Source: Pseudomonadota bacterium
Lineage (GTDB): Bacteria > Pseudomonadota > Alphaproteobacteria > Rhizobiales > Hyphomicrobiaceae
Assembly: GCA_018242295.1 (NCBI GenBank)
Contig: JAFECE010000011.1
Span: forward strand, 1,178,001 to 1,242,000
DNA length: 64,000 bases
Reading direction: 5' to 3'
This document shows, in pieces, positions 16,881-25,729 of the stretch. How positions within the stretch are numbered: position 1 is the first letter of the stretch; the number at the start of each line of letters is the position of its first letter. Both the position numbers and the translations under genes were made by a program. Under the pieces are notes generated by a model. That model made no database searches. It was given only the letters and a program-made list of their open reading frames with translations, and was not told where the DNA came from.

Positions 16881-17222
16881 TGCCGGTACCTAAAATGCTT
16901 CCACCGTGTTGTTAACACGCGATAATCCCGGCAGTGTGGCGCCATTCGGCCGCCCCACTCAGGCTCTTCTACGAGGAGCACGCGGGCGCTGTCCAGCTTG
17001 TCGCAGTGGCCAACGGGCAACGATGGTGAACCCTGAGGTGCGGCCCCCAATTGGCCTTTGCCGCGGCCACGCGATTGCCGTAATCCGAGCCTTACTCGGC
17101 GCCGGATCGGCTGTGTGTGCCGGGTCTGCGCAGGCTTGGTGGCGAGCTTTTGACGCACAGAGACTTGAGGGGTAGGGGCCGGTAAGGCCGGCACAACGAA
17201 CAAAGCGAGGATTTTTACGTTG
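16881..17222. other. Intergenic region between divergent genes
   Basis: About 340 nt between the solute-binding protein (leftward) and the IalB-like gene (rightward). Short GC-rich inverted repeats such as GGCCGGTAAGGCCGGC near 17178 are visible. I see no convincing gene. Promoters for both neighbours should lie here. Confidence 0.4.
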
Positions 17223-18098
17223 ATGGCAAACGCACTATTGCGCGCGGGCGGCAAGGCCCTCGTATCGGCCGTGGCGGTCGCGGCAGTCATGTCCGCTGGT
17301 TCCGCCTGGGCACAAGACGCGCCGAAGGCGGCACCGAAGAAGACGGCGCCGGCTGCTGCTGCACCAGGGGCGGCTGCGCCTGCGGCGAACGGAGCGGCTG
17401 CTGCTGCTGCGGCACCCAAGAGCGCCTGGGTGAAGCTTTGCGAGAAGGCCCCGATCGAAAAAAAGGGGCCGGATGGCAAGGAAGTGAAGGAAGAGAAGTC
17501 GCTCTGCCTCACGCATCATGAGCGGCTCGATGGCAATACCGGAATGGTTCTCGTTTCGGCCGCTATCCGCGAAGTCGAAGGTTCGGACAAAAAGTCTCTG
17601 ATGATCATGGTGCCGCTCGGTATGGCGATCCCTCCGGGTGTCCGCGCTGCGATCTACACGAAGGAGCAGTGGGCTGCTGCTTCCAAAAACGAGAAGATCG
17701 ATGAGAAGGCGCTGAAGCCCATCGAACTCAAGTATGCGCTTTGCCATCCGGCCGGGTGCACAGCCGAAACGGAAGCCACACCGGATATTCTCGACCAGAT
17801 GTCGAAGGGTGGCGGTCTCATGGTGCTTGCCATGAATGCTGCGGCCCAGCCGATCGGCTTCCCGGTTCCTCTCGACGGCTACAATGAGGCTGCCGCTGGA
17901 CCGCCGGTCGACAACAAGAAGTATGCCGAGGCTCGCAGCGCGCTGATGCAGCAGATCCGTCAGCGCCAGCAGCAGATGGCGGAGAAGTGGAAGGAAGACC
18001 AGATGAAAAACCTGCCGCTCGATGGCCCCGGCGCGCCTCCGACCACGACGGGTTCGACGAAGGCACCGGCGGCGGCACCCGCCAAGCCGAAGCAGTAA
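17223..18098 (+). CDS. Invasion-associated locus B (IalB) family secreted protein
   Basis: 291 aa. Signal peptide ending SAGSAWAQD, an Ala/Pro-rich spacer (about 30-65), then an IalB domain (WVKLCEKAP, SLCLTHHERLD, LMIMVPLGMAIPPGVRAAI, YALCHPAGCTAETEA) with paired cysteines, and a charged Gln/Lys-rich C-terminal tail. IalB-family proteins occur throughout Rhizobiales, including non-pathogens; the name does not imply virulence. ATG at 17223 is used; a TTG sits directly before it. A strong terminator follows. Confidence 0.88.
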   Translation: MANALLRAGGKALVSAVAVAAVMSAGSAWAQDAPKAAPKKTAPAAAAPGAAAPAANGAAAAAAAPKSAWVKLCEKAPIEKKGPDGKEVKEEKSLCLTHHERLDGNTGMVLVSAAIREVEGSDKKSLMIMVPLGMAIPPGVRAAIYTKEQWAAASKNEKIDEKALKPIELKYALCHPAGCTAETEATPDILDQMSKGGGLMVLAMNAAAQPIGFPVPLDGYNEAAAGPPVDNKKYAEARSALMQQIRQRQQQMAEKWKEDQMKNLPLDGPGAPPTTTGSTKAPAAAPAKPKQ

Positions 18099-18124
18099 CA
18101 CCTTCTGGTTTCAAGTTTTGAAGG

Positions 18125-18154
18125 GCCCCGGATTGCGAAATCCGGGGCTCTTTT
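18125..18154. terminator. Rho-independent terminator between convergent genes
   Basis: Perfect 10-bp stem GCCCCGGATT / AATCCGGGGC with a GCGA loop, followed by TCTTTT. It sits 26 nt after the IalB-like stop and just before the end of hspQ on the other strand, so it may serve both. Confidence 0.85.
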
Positions 18155-18171
18155 CATTCGGCGTTGTGGGA

Positions 18172-18504
18172 TCAGTTGGCCGAGCCGGGACGCAGCCGGT
18201 AACCGCCGTTCGCATCTTTCAGGAAGCGCTCGCGTATATCGGGATGGCGAAGCGGCGCGGCCGTTTCGTCCGGAAGCAGGTTTTGCTCCGAGACATAGGC
18301 GACATACGTCGTCTCCGCATTTTCTGCGTAGAGATGGTAATAGGGCTGATCTTTCCGCGGCCTGACTTCTTCGGGAATGGACAGCCACCATTCCTCGGTA
18401 TTCGCGAACTCCGGGTCGATATCGAAGATCAGTCCGCGAAACGGATAAAGCCGGTGCCGTACAACCTGGCCAATCGCGAACTTGGCGTGCTTGATGTCGT
18501 TCAT
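18172..18504 (-). CDS. hspQ: Heat shock protein HspQ (hemimethylated DNA-binding YccV-like)
   Basis: 110 aa. Matches the YccV/HspQ family: FAIGQVVRHRLYPFRGLIFDIDPEF at the N-terminus, the KDQPYYHLYAEN centre and VSEQNLLPD. In enterobacteria HspQ binds hemimethylated DNA and acts as a Lon specificity factor. Here only the family can be stated. Size and motifs are typical. Convergent with the IalB-like gene. Confidence 0.92.
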   Translation of the reverse strand: MNDIKHAKFAIGQVVRHRLYPFRGLIFDIDPEFANTEEWWLSIPEEVRPRKDQPYYHLYAENAETTYVAYVSEQNLLPDETAAPLRHPDIRERFLKDANGGYRLRPGSAN

Positions 18505-18551
18505 GGCGTTAATGTGTGTCGGCCCAATCGGAGGTGCAAGCCCGGCGGCGA

Positions 18552-19613
18552 TCAGAGTTCGCCGTAGAGGGCCGCACGCTCGGCGTCCTTCGAGGCGACG
18601 ATCTTCGCAAGATCGACGATGACCTTGGCCTGCTTCCAGGTCGCGTCGTCCTGCATCTTGCCGTCGAGCATGACGGCGCCGGTGCCGTCCGGCATGGCGT
18701 CAAGAATGCGCTTCGCGAATTTGACCTCAGCCGGATCCGGCGAGAACACGCGCTTGGCGATGTCGATCTGGGTCGGATGCAGCGACCAGGCGCCAAGACA
18801 CCCCTGGAGGAAGGCATTGCGGAACTGGGCCTCGCAGGCGGCCAGGTCCGAGAAGTCGCCGAACGGGCCGTAGAAGGGCTTCAAACCGTAAGCAAGGCAG
18901 GCATCGACCATCTTGCCGACGGTGTAATGCCAGAGGTCCTGCTGATAGAAGGCGCGGGCCGCGGCGGCGTTATCCTTCTGCGCATCGGCGAGGACGCCAT
19001 AATCGGGGTGACCGCCGCCGACGCGCGTCGTCTTCATGCCTCTGGAGGCGGCGAGATCGGCCGGTCCGAGGCTCATGCCGTGCATGCGCGGGGAGGCCGC
19101 TGCAATCGCCTCGACATTGTTGACGCCTTCGGCGGTTTCCAAAATGGCGTGGATCAGGATCGGCTTCTTGACGCCGTGCTTGGCTTCGAGCTGAGCCAGC
19201 AGCTGATCGAGATAGTGGACGTCCCATGGGCCTTCGACCTTCGGCAGCATGATGACGTCGAGCTTGTTGCCGACGTTGGCGACGATCTCGGTGACGTCGT
19301 CGAGCACCCAGGGCGAATTGAGGCAGTTGATGCGCGTCCAGACACCGGTCGCCCCGAAGTCGTTGTCGCGGACCATCTGGATGAAGCCTTTGCGGGCGTT
19401 TTCCTTCTGGTCGAGGGGGACCGCGTCCTCGAGGTTGCCGAGGACCACGTCGACCTGGGACGCGAGGTCCTTGATCTTGGCGCGGATCTTTTCGTTATGC
19501 GGCGGCACGAAGTGGATCATGCGCTCGAGCTTGACGGGAAGTGCCCGATAGGGTTCCGGGGCGCCGATGGCGAGGGGCGAGAAATGCTTGGCGGGCGTGC
19601 GCGTCGAAGCCAT
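18552..19613 (-). CDS. HpcH/HpaI aldolase / malyl-CoA lyase-family CoA-ester lyase
   Basis: 353 aa TIM-barrel enzyme of the CitE/malyl-CoA lyase group. Seen: [18 protein letters not shown] (metal-site Asp region), [11 protein letters not shown] (substrate Arg), [18 protein letters not shown] (catalytic Glu), [20 protein letters not shown] and [11 protein letters not shown]. Such enzymes cleave malyl-CoA or beta-methylmalyl-CoA to glyoxylate plus acyl-CoA, or hydrolyse malyl-CoA. It differs from the 318-324 aa serine-cycle lyases in its longer N-terminus and first strand ([16 protein letters not shown]), so it may be a paralogue rather than the serine-cycle enzyme itself. Confidence 0.85.
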   Translation of the reverse strand: MASTRTPAKHFSPLAIGAPEPYRALPVKLERMIHFVPPHNEKIRAKIKDLASQVDVVLGNLEDAVPLDQKENARKGFIQMVRDNDFGATGVWTRINCLNSPWVLDDVTEIVANVGNKLDVIMLPKVEGPWDVHYLDQLLAQLEAKHGVKKPILIHAILETAEGVNNVEAIAAASPRMHGMSLGPADLAASRGMKTTRVGGGHPDYGVLADAQKDNAAAARAFYQQDLWHYTVGKMVDACLAYGLKPFYGPFGDFSDLAACEAQFRNAFLQGCLGAWSLHPTQIDIAKRVFSPDPAEVKFAKRILDAMPDGTGAVMLDGKMQDDATWKQAKVIVDLAKIVASKDAERAALYGEL

Positions 19614-19836
19614 CGGTAGCTATCCTGTTCAAAGGCTTGGATGAAGGCGCCACCATTGTGGGTCGGTGTGCCGCTGTCAACGGGACACTCTTTCCCGTGG
19701 CTCGCCGGAAAGCGGTGGGCGGGCGGCGATTGTTTCCTCCAAAGCCAGTGTCGTTCGGGAAGATGGGTCCCGGGTCTCGCAAGGTTGCTCGCCTGGGATG
19801 ACAACCGTGGAAGGAACTAGCAGCCAATTCAACGTC

Positions 19837-20164
19837 ATCCCGGCGAAGGCCGGGATCCAGGCAATGGGCAGCGCGTGTTTGGCCAGCGGTCCGCTCCGAA
19901 CGAACCGCATGCACCCAACGTTCTGAAGCCTGTCTGGGTGCCGGCCTGCGCCGGCATGACGGTGGGTGTTGATGTTTGAGCGTCTTATGGATCAAGGCGC
20001 GTCGATGGCCGGAGATCCAGCGTTAGACTCGTCGCAGACGCGGTATCGAGCCTTCGGCGCTTCTTACGCTGGATCCCCGAACGGCCTCGCGAACTCGTCC
20101 GTTCGAGGATGACGGTAGGACTGCAGCCTCTCTCTCCCCATGCGAGGGCAGGGCATGGGGAGAG
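19837..20164. repeat. Run of palindromic repeat fragments
   Basis: ATCCCGGC/GCCGGGAT with a GAAG loop at 19837-19856; TGCCGGC/GCCGGCA with a CTGC loop at 19939-19956; a degenerate GGATCCCCGAA...TTCGAGGATGACGG unit near 20070-20115; and CTCTCCCCATGC/GCATGGGGAGAG at 20132-20164. The phrase GGGATGAC/GTCATCCC recurs, as in dispersed repeats found in many alphaproteobacterial genomes. No transposase is associated. Confidence 0.6.
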
Positions 20165-20221
20165 GGAAAGAAGCGCGTTTGCCGCCGCGTGCGGGGGCAC
20201 CGGCGCGAAAGGTCGGAATAC

Positions 20222-20282
20222 GGAGCGCGCCGGCACCTGGTGCCGTCGATCCGAAGAAAGAAACGGCGCCTTGGCGCGCTCC
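20222..20282. other. Nested stem-loop, possible structured RNA
   Basis: Outer arms GGAGCGCGCC (20222-20231) and GGCGCGCTCC (20273-20282) pair perfectly over 10 bp. Inside lies GGCACC-T-GGTGCC and a second short GGCGCC palindrome. There is no T-run, so it is not an ordinary terminator. It is 330 nt upstream of a secreted-protein gene. It may be a small RNA, an mRNA leader element or another repeat unit. Confidence 0.35.
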
Positions 20283-20614
20283 GTAGCTGGGGTTCTGATC
20301 GACCGGTCCGGCATGGGAGGTGCCTTAGTCCTCCGGCGGTTGGTACCGCATGCACATTGATCACCGGGCGGTTCGCTCCGTTCGGGCCTCGGGCCGTTAC
20401 CCCCTTGTGCCGCGAACGTTCGTCCAGCCGCTCACCCCCAATCTCCAAACGGTCTCGAGACTGTCCGTCGTTTCGTCGAGGCGAGGTGGGGGAAAGTATG
20501 CGGGAGGTTTCAGAGGCGGGGATAAGTTTTTTGTTCGGTTCCGCAACGGGCGCATTTGCGCATTATTCAGTGTCGTGATTATTTATCACCATTGGATATC
20601 TCCGGGGGGCTTCG

Positions 20615-21241
20615 ATGTCGACGGGAGTGCAAGTCATCGTTGCGACGCTTGGTATGATGTTGCTTGGTGCGGCGTTGGCGATCGCACAGGAGGCTGTGCG
20701 CATCGGGCCGCCGCCAAGTGCAGGGCTCGGGGGTATCGGGGGTGCGGGTGCGGTCGTGACAGGTCCTGGCCAGCTTACGACCAGTCCGACGCTATCGGCT
20801 CCCAGTCCGGCGCCCTCCATAGAAACTCCAAACGTCAATACCTCTCCGTCTGCCACGATCCCGGCGCCTCTGTCTGCCAACGGTGAGAACGACAACCAGG
20901 TCGCGCCTTCGACGAATTCGCCTTTGCTTGCTGCTCATAGCTCGGCGAATGGCAACAGCGGTGAATGCGACATCACGGACGCGGCACGCCAAACCTGCTC
21001 GGGCGACGATTGCCTACTTTCGTGTCCTTCGGACATATGCCCAAGCCAGGAAAGCGACAAATGCGAATTTGTCATCGATTGCGCCGCGGAGATTGCAGCC
21101 GATGCCACGTCGGATGACCAGCAGTGCGATGAGCAGGTTGTCGAGCACAGCACAGTCGAACGCGATGGAAAGACAATGCCGGTCACGGTCATACGCATTC
21201 CGGCCGGTCAACAATGCAAGCCGCCGCCCTGTGTAAAATAG
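20615..21241 (+). CDS. Secreted Cys-rich protein of unknown function
   Basis: 208 aa. A signal peptide (VIVATLGMMLLGAALAIAQE) is followed by a Gly/Pro/Ser/Thr-rich low-complexity segment (about 30-110), then a C-terminal part with about ten cysteines (CDITDAARQTCSGDDCLLSCPSDICPSQ...CEFVIDCAAE...CKPPPCVK). The cysteines suggest a disulfide-bonded periplasmic or surface domain. A GGGGGG ribosome site precedes the ATG. Not recognised as a named family. Confidence 0.65.
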   Translation: MSTGVQVIVATLGMMLLGAALAIAQEAVRIGPPPSAGLGGIGGAGAVVTGPGQLTTSPTLSAPSPAPSIETPNVNTSPSATIPAPLSANGENDNQVAPSTNSPLLAAHSSANGNSGECDITDAARQTCSGDDCLLSCPSDICPSQESDKCEFVIDCAAEIAADATSDDQQCDEQVVEHSTVERDGKTMPVTVIRIPAGQQCKPPPCVK

Positions 21242-21316
21242 ACCGGCCGTTACTGAATTAATTTCACCAGATGCAAGCGTCCGTCGTTCCGCGCGCTTAA
21301 GACGGGTCATCCCCAA

Positions 21317-21505
21317 TCACAGAGATTTCTCCTTCTTGCGTGAGCACACCTTGATCGCCTCGTTCGCAGTGTCCATGACGGCATCCAGACTCAGGACGTG
21401 GCCAGCCGTCTGGACTTGTGCGAGCGTTGTGCTCGTACATTGCAGCACAACGGATAAACTCATCGCCCCTGCGGGGGCAATTTTTCGCAAGGTTTTGTCC
21501 AACAT
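21317..21505 (-). CDS. Small secreted protein (hypothetical)
   Basis: 62 aa. N-terminus LRKIAPAGAMSLSVVLQCTSTTLAQV reads as a signal peptide with cleavage near TLA|QV, leaving a mature peptide of about 34 residues ending in CSRKKEKSL. It follows another small secreted gene on the same strand by 32 nt. No family recognised; a chance frame is possible. Confidence 0.4.
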   Translation of the reverse strand: MLDKTLRKIAPAGAMSLSVVLQCTSTTLAQVQTAGHVLSLDAVMDTANEAIKVCSRKKEKSL

Positions 21506-21537
21506 GTTACTGGCGCTCTTTGATATTTGGGATGCGC

Positions 21538-21810
21538 TCAGTCATTGGTGGAACTCGCGCACGCTGCCAAATCCTGCGATCCCGCGCAAAGGCTTGCCTT
21601 CAGGCTCGGGTGTCGCCGAACAGCATCGCCCGTGACCTCGACGCCTTGGCTGCGTGCTCGTCGCGCCAAGTCCTCATCCTGGCAGTACGGCGTAGAAAGT
21701 TGACCGGTTGGCAACATCTGGAACGTGCCGTTACAGAGAATGTGTGCGTTGGCTGGCGCGGGCAGAACCAGTGCGGTCGTCAGCATGCAGAATAGAAAAT
21801 TTCTGATCAT
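21538..21810 (-). CDS. Small secreted Cys protein with YCxD motif (hypothetical)
   Basis: 90 aa. Clear signal peptide (FLFCMLTTALVLPAPANA|HI). The mature part reads ILCNGTFQ...STPYCQDEDLARRARSQGVEVT...PSLKASLC...LAACAS. From memory, similar small secreted proteins with the STPYC-(E/Q)D-xxLA pattern and four conserved cysteines occur in Bradyrhizobium and other Rhizobiales, with no known function. An AGGA-type ribosome site precedes the start. Confidence 0.65.
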   Translation of the reverse strand: MIRNFLFCMLTTALVLPAPANAHILCNGTFQMLPTGQLSTPYCQDEDLARRARSQGVEVTGDAVRRHPSLKASLCAGSQDLAACASSTND

Positions 21811-22004
21811 CGTGTCCTCTCGTGTCTATGTTGTCGACAGTTGAGACACGATGGCCGCGAATTTTATTCCAGGCTGGCCTCTGCCTTTTGCTCCGTTCGC
21901 GTACCGGCGCTTGAAATCATCGGAGATTGAGCCGACAAGTGCTTTCCTCCGGAAAGCGGTGCCACGGGCGCGATGTCGCTCCATAGATTTTTAGAGGCGC
22001 GCCG

Positions 22005-23636
22005 ATGATCGATGTCACCAATCAGCCGCCGCCGCTCGAGAATTATGACCTGCTGTCGAGCGACCCCATCCTCAGTGAAGCGCTGGTGCGGGAGGGGGCG
22101 GGCTTCGCGCTGGAAGACCTTCGAGCGCTCGGGCGGCGACTCGGTACGGCCGAGATGATCGCCGCTGGTGTGGAGGCCAATCGCAATCAACCCGCTCTCA
22201 AATCATTCGATCGGTACGGTCACAGGATCGACGAGGTGGCGTTTCACGACAGCTGGCACACGCTGCTCGGGCTGGCGTTGGCGAACGGGCTTCACAGCGG
22301 CCCGTGGGTGAAGCCGCGGAAAGGCGCGCACGTCGCGCGGGCTGGCGGCTGCTTCATGCTGGCGCAAATCGAAAGCGGGGTCTACTGCCCGGTTTCGATG
22401 ACTTACGCCGCGGTCGCGACGCTGAAGCATGCGCCAGAGGCCGCTGCCGAGTGGCTACCGCGCATTTATTCGCGTGCGTACGATCCGAGTTTCAAGCCGG
22501 CGGCGCAAAAGACGTCGGCGCTGATCGGCATGGGCATGACTGAAAACCAGGGCGGATCGGATTTAAGAGCCAACGTCTCGCGTGCCGAGCCATATGCCGA
22601 AAGTGATGGGCGCCGTTTCTATCGTATCCATGGGCATAAATGGTTCATGTCGGCGCCGATGTGCGATGCGTTTCTGATGCTGGCGCAAACGGCGGCCGGA
22701 CCGACGTGCTTTCTCGTTCCGAGATGGACAGAGGAGGGGACAAGGAATGCGATTCACATTCGCCGTCTGAAGGACAAGCTCGGCAACCGTTCCAACGCGT
22801 CGAGCGAGGTGGAACTCGAAGGCGCGTTGGGTGAGCTTATCGGCGAAGAAGGACGCGGCATTCCAACCATCATCGAGATGGGAAACTATACGCGTCTCGA
22901 TTGCGCAATTGGCACTGCCGGACTGATGCGTCAGGGGCTGGTGCAGGCCGTCCATCATGCGCGGCATCGCCGCGCCTTTCAAAAGTTGCTGATCGATCAG
23001 GCCTTGATGGCGAACGTTCTTGCCGACCTCGCCATCGAATCCGAGGCGGCAACGGTTTTGGCGATGCGGCTCGCACGCGCCTATGACGAGGAGGACGAGG
23101 CTGCGCTGGCGTATCGGCGGGTCGTCACGCCGGCTGCGAAATTCTGGATCTGCAAACGGGGGCCGGTGTTCGCCGCCGAAGCGATGGAGGTGCTCGGTGG
23201 CAACGGCTTTGTGGAAGAGTTCAATCTGGCGCGTATTTACAGGGAAATGCCGCTGAATTCGATTTGGGAAGGCTCCGGCAACGTCATGTGCCTTGACGTG
23301 ATCCGGGCGTTGGCGCGGGCGCCTTTGGCGATGGACATGCTGTTGGGCGAGATGCATGAGGCTTGCAATGCTGACGGGCGGCTCAGAGCTCACGTTTTGA
23401 AACTGGAAGAGAGATCACGGCAACTCGACGAAGCTCAGGCGCGTTCGTTCGTGCGGGATCTCGCTGTCGGGCTGCAGGCTGCGCTGTTGATCCGCCACTC
23501 GTCGTCTGATGTCGCCGATGCGTTCTCGGCGACACGACTATCGGGCGATGGTGGAGTTTTTGGATTTCTTCCTGCGGGGACGAACGTGCGGGCGATCATC
23601 GATCGCGCCTCGCCAGCGGTGAATGAGAGGCTTTGA
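22005..23636 (+). CDS. AidB-like acyl-CoA dehydrogenase
   Basis: 543 aa, the length of E. coli AidB (541). AidB-type flavoproteins are acyl-CoA dehydrogenase homologues induced by alkylation; some act on isovaleryl-CoA. Seen: the N-terminal AidB-specific segment (NYDLLSSDPILSEALVREG), YDPSF, IGMGMTENQGGSDLRAN (FAD site), KWFMSAPMCDAFLMLAQ, the VLGGNGFVEEFNLARIYREMPLNSIWEGSGNVM block that carries the family catalytic-region motif, and the C-terminal helical extension. No ada-type regulator lies nearby. Confidence 0.9.
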   Translation: MIDVTNQPPPLENYDLLSSDPILSEALVREGAGFALEDLRALGRRLGTAEMIAAGVEANRNQPALKSFDRYGHRIDEVAFHDSWHTLLGLALANGLHSGPWVKPRKGAHVARAGGCFMLAQIESGVYCPVSMTYAAVATLKHAPEAAAEWLPRIYSRAYDPSFKPAAQKTSALIGMGMTENQGGSDLRANVSRAEPYAESDGRRFYRIHGHKWFMSAPMCDAFLMLAQTAAGPTCFLVPRWTEEGTRNAIHIRRLKDKLGNRSNASSEVELEGALGELIGEEGRGIPTIIEMGNYTRLDCAIGTAGLMRQGLVQAVHHARHRRAFQKLLIDQALMANVLADLAIESEAATVLAMRLARAYDEEDEAALAYRRVVTPAAKFWICKRGPVFAAEAMEVLGGNGFVEEFNLARIYREMPLNSIWEGSGNVMCLDVIRALARAPLAMDMLLGEMHEACNADGRLRAHVLKLEERSRQLDEAQARSFVRDLAVGLQAALLIRHSSSDVADAFSATRLSGDGGVFGFLPAGTNVRAIIDRASPAVNERL

Positions 23637-23653
23637 TCCTTGACGTCTGGCGC

Positions 23654-24034
23654 TCAGCTGGTTTTGGGACCGGGAAGCGGCGAAGCTTTTTGAGGATCGG
23701 CAGCGGGGCCTGCTTCGCTCGCTACCTGAGGAAGCGCGCTCGCCAATGCGGCGAGAATTGAATCCACCGGAATGCCGAGTGACCTGGCGATTTGCTGAAC
23801 GTGTTCGTCGCCAAGTGCGGATTGGATCTGCTCAGGCGTGATCGGCAGATTGTTTTTGTTCTTGTCGAGCCATGACGAGACCTGCGCGCCGAAGCCTGCG
23901 TCTTGGAGTTTGCCGAGAATGGCCTGCAGGCCTTCGGTTCCGAGAACGCCCTTCAGAAGATCCGGCAAAGCGCCTTGCTCGGCTTGACCGACAAGGTTCC
24001 CAACGACCCCCTTGAGTGCATCGCTCCAGCTCAT
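23654..24034 (-). CDS. DUF937 / YidB-like protein
   Basis: 126 aa. MSWSDALKGVVGNLVGQ start, GLQAILGKLQDAGFGAQVSSWL and the SALGDEHVQQIARSLGIPVDSILAALASALPQV stretch match the YidB/DUF937 family. These are small, mostly helical cytoplasmic proteins of unknown function. Convergent with the AidB-like gene, with 17 nt between the stops. Confidence 0.85.
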   Translation of the reverse strand: MSWSDALKGVVGNLVGQAEQGALPDLLKGVLGTEGLQAILGKLQDAGFGAQVSSWLDKNKNNLPITPEQIQSALGDEHVQQIARSLGIPVDSILAALASALPQVASEAGPAADPQKASPLPGPKTS

Positions 24035-24236
24035 GTTCTGCCTTTCTCCATTTCAGGTTCGCTATCGGCCGCGGTGCCGGTGCGGGCCCAATGTCCAGCG
24101 TTCGCGCGAACGAGTGCCAAACGATACTAGGTTTCTGCGACAACGCCGTAAATGCAGGCATGACAGGCGGGCTTACCCTTTGACCGATTCAGGAAATCGC
24201 CACATGATGATCAAAGTTCAAGGCTAACAGGCGCTT

Positions 24237-25229
24237 ATGATCATTCGAAAAATTTGTTTCATCCGCGATCGCGGCGTCGCGTACGCGATTATTGCCAGTT
24301 TGGCCGTGCTGTTCGGTGCCGCTTCCGGCGTTCGCGCCGAGGATTGTGTGGACGTGCAGTCGAATACGCCCGAGCCCGACTTCATGGACTGCGAGCAAGG
24401 CATCGAGTTTGACTTGGACGCGGCGCTTGCCGAGCAGACGATGCCAACCGCATCGGCCGCTACGGATGGCCTGCCGTGGATCGCCCTGAGCAAGGGCACG
24501 GTGCCCTCGAAGTTCAATGCCAACGACGGCAGCATGTCGGTTCGCACGAGCCTCGGCACTTTGCGCGATTACAATTCGCGGACCGTGTCTGTCCAGCGGC
24601 CGGAATATGCCGCGGATCCCTATACGCTGAAGCTGCCGAAAACGGCAGCTGCGCCCATTACTCCGGTGGATGTCTGGAGCAATATCGATCTCAGTGGATT
24701 GGACAACGCCGCCAGTCAATCGAGCCGCGTCGGTTTCGGAGCGGATTACAAGATCAGCAGGAAGGCAAGCGTCGGGCTTGTGCTCGAAAGAGGCGATGCG
24801 CGATCGTCAGCGACGTCCGGTGTCGCGCAGGATCAGAAAGCTGCGGCTTACGTCACGCTGCAGGCTGTGCCGATGTTCAGTATCGACGCGCGCACGGAAT
24901 GGGAAGCGAACGGCGGGTCTGCGTCGACCACCGGCACCGCCGAAAAGAGCGCATTCATTCTCGCGCCGAAGGTCAATCATTCGTTCTCGCTCGATGGCGG
25001 CTCGACGCTCGAGCCGTTCGTCACCTACAAGCGGGCGTTCGACTTATCGACGAACCACAAGGAAATGACGGATTCGTCCTTCGACACGACGTCCGCAGGC
25101 GCTGGTGTCACCTACACCAAGCCCGACGCCTACTCGCTGAGCGTGACAGCCGATGTCGACAATCTCGGTGCATCGACAGAGCCGCAAAGCTTGAGCAGCA
25201 AATTTCAGCTGAGCGTGCCGATCAGGTGA
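24237..25229 (+). CDS. Putative outer membrane / secreted protein
   Basis: 330 aa with a signal peptide (IIASLAVLFGAASGVRA|ED) and an early C-x11-C pair. From about residue 155 to the end the sequence shows alternating polar/hydrophobic strands (RVGFGADYKISRKASVGLVLE, KAAAYVTLQAVPMFSIDARTEWEANG, AFILAPKVNHSFSLDGG, LEPFVTYKRAFDL, GAGVTYTKPDAYSLSVTADVD, KFQLSVPIR), consistent with a small beta barrel. Not assigned to a named family. Confidence 0.65.
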   Translation: MIIRKICFIRDRGVAYAIIASLAVLFGAASGVRAEDCVDVQSNTPEPDFMDCEQGIEFDLDAALAEQTMPTASAATDGLPWIALSKGTVPSKFNANDGSMSVRTSLGTLRDYNSRTVSVQRPEYAADPYTLKLPKTAAAPITPVDVWSNIDLSGLDNAASQSSRVGFGADYKISRKASVGLVLERGDARSSATSGVAQDQKAAAYVTLQAVPMFSIDARTEWEANGGSASTTGTAEKSAFILAPKVNHSFSLDGGSTLEPFVTYKRAFDLSTNHKEMTDSSFDTTSAGAGVTYTKPDAYSLSVTADVDNLGASTEPQSLSSKFQLSVPIR

Positions 25230-25244
25230 GAATGGCGCCGATCA

Positions 25245-25592
25245 TCACAGCGGCGCCTTGAAAACGAAAAACGCCCCGAGCGCGATAAAGGCGAAGCCGA
25301 CGACCTGGTTGAGGGTGAGCGCTTCACCAAGGTAAGTCGCGGAAAAAATCGCGAAGACCGATAGCGTGATAACTTCCTGCATCGTCTTCAATTCGGCCGG
25401 CGAATAGACCGCGACGCCGTAGCGATTTGCTGGGACCGCTAGGCAATATTCGAAAAAGGCAATTCCCCAACTGACGATCACGACGAGCCAAAGCGGCTTG
25501 TTGGTGAATTTGAGATGGCCGTACCAGGCGAAAGTCATGAAGACGTTCGACATCGTCAGGAGGACGATGGGCAATAATGCTTGTGGGATCAT
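25245..25592 (-). CDS. DUF486 family small multidrug-like membrane protein
   Basis: 115 aa from ATG at 25592. Four transmembrane helices are evident (LLPIVLLTMSNVFMTFAWYGHL; WLVVIVSWGIAFFEYCLAV; VITLSVFAIFSATYLGE; VVGFAFIALGAFFVFKAP) with the family motifs SWGIAFFEYCLAVPANR and QEVITL. Distant relative of the DMT superfamily; function unknown. A longer upstream frame exists but carries no family sequence. Confidence 0.88.
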   Translation of the reverse strand: MIPQALLPIVLLTMSNVFMTFAWYGHLKFTNKPLWLVVIVSWGIAFFEYCLAVPANRYGVAVYSPAELKTMQEVITLSVFAIFSATYLGEALTLNQVVGFAFIALGAFFVFKAPL

Positions 25593-25729
25593 ATAACTTC
25601 GGGGTCCGAGCTGATTGCGTTCGACGATAACGCGGCTCCCATAAACCTTGTCACAGCAGCCAAAAGCAAGAGCGGAACCGGAAAACAACGGGATGCGTTC
25701 AGGAAGCAGTTCAAACTGGCGAGGCTCGG

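Larger units (their letters stand above)
19614..20614. other. 1-kb gene-free region rich in palindromes
   Basis: No frame here looks coding. It holds several inverted repeats of the GTCATCCCGG...CCGGGAT type, a 12-bp stem at 20132-20164, and a nested stem-loop at 20222-20282 (separate entries). The right part must contain the promoter of the secreted-protein gene at 20615. Confidence 0.6.

Noticed and set aside
24476-25261. 261-aa frame overlapping the putative outer membrane protein
   Set aside because: The alternative frame has a signal peptide and beta-strand pattern; this one is Arg/Cys-rich shadow sequence.
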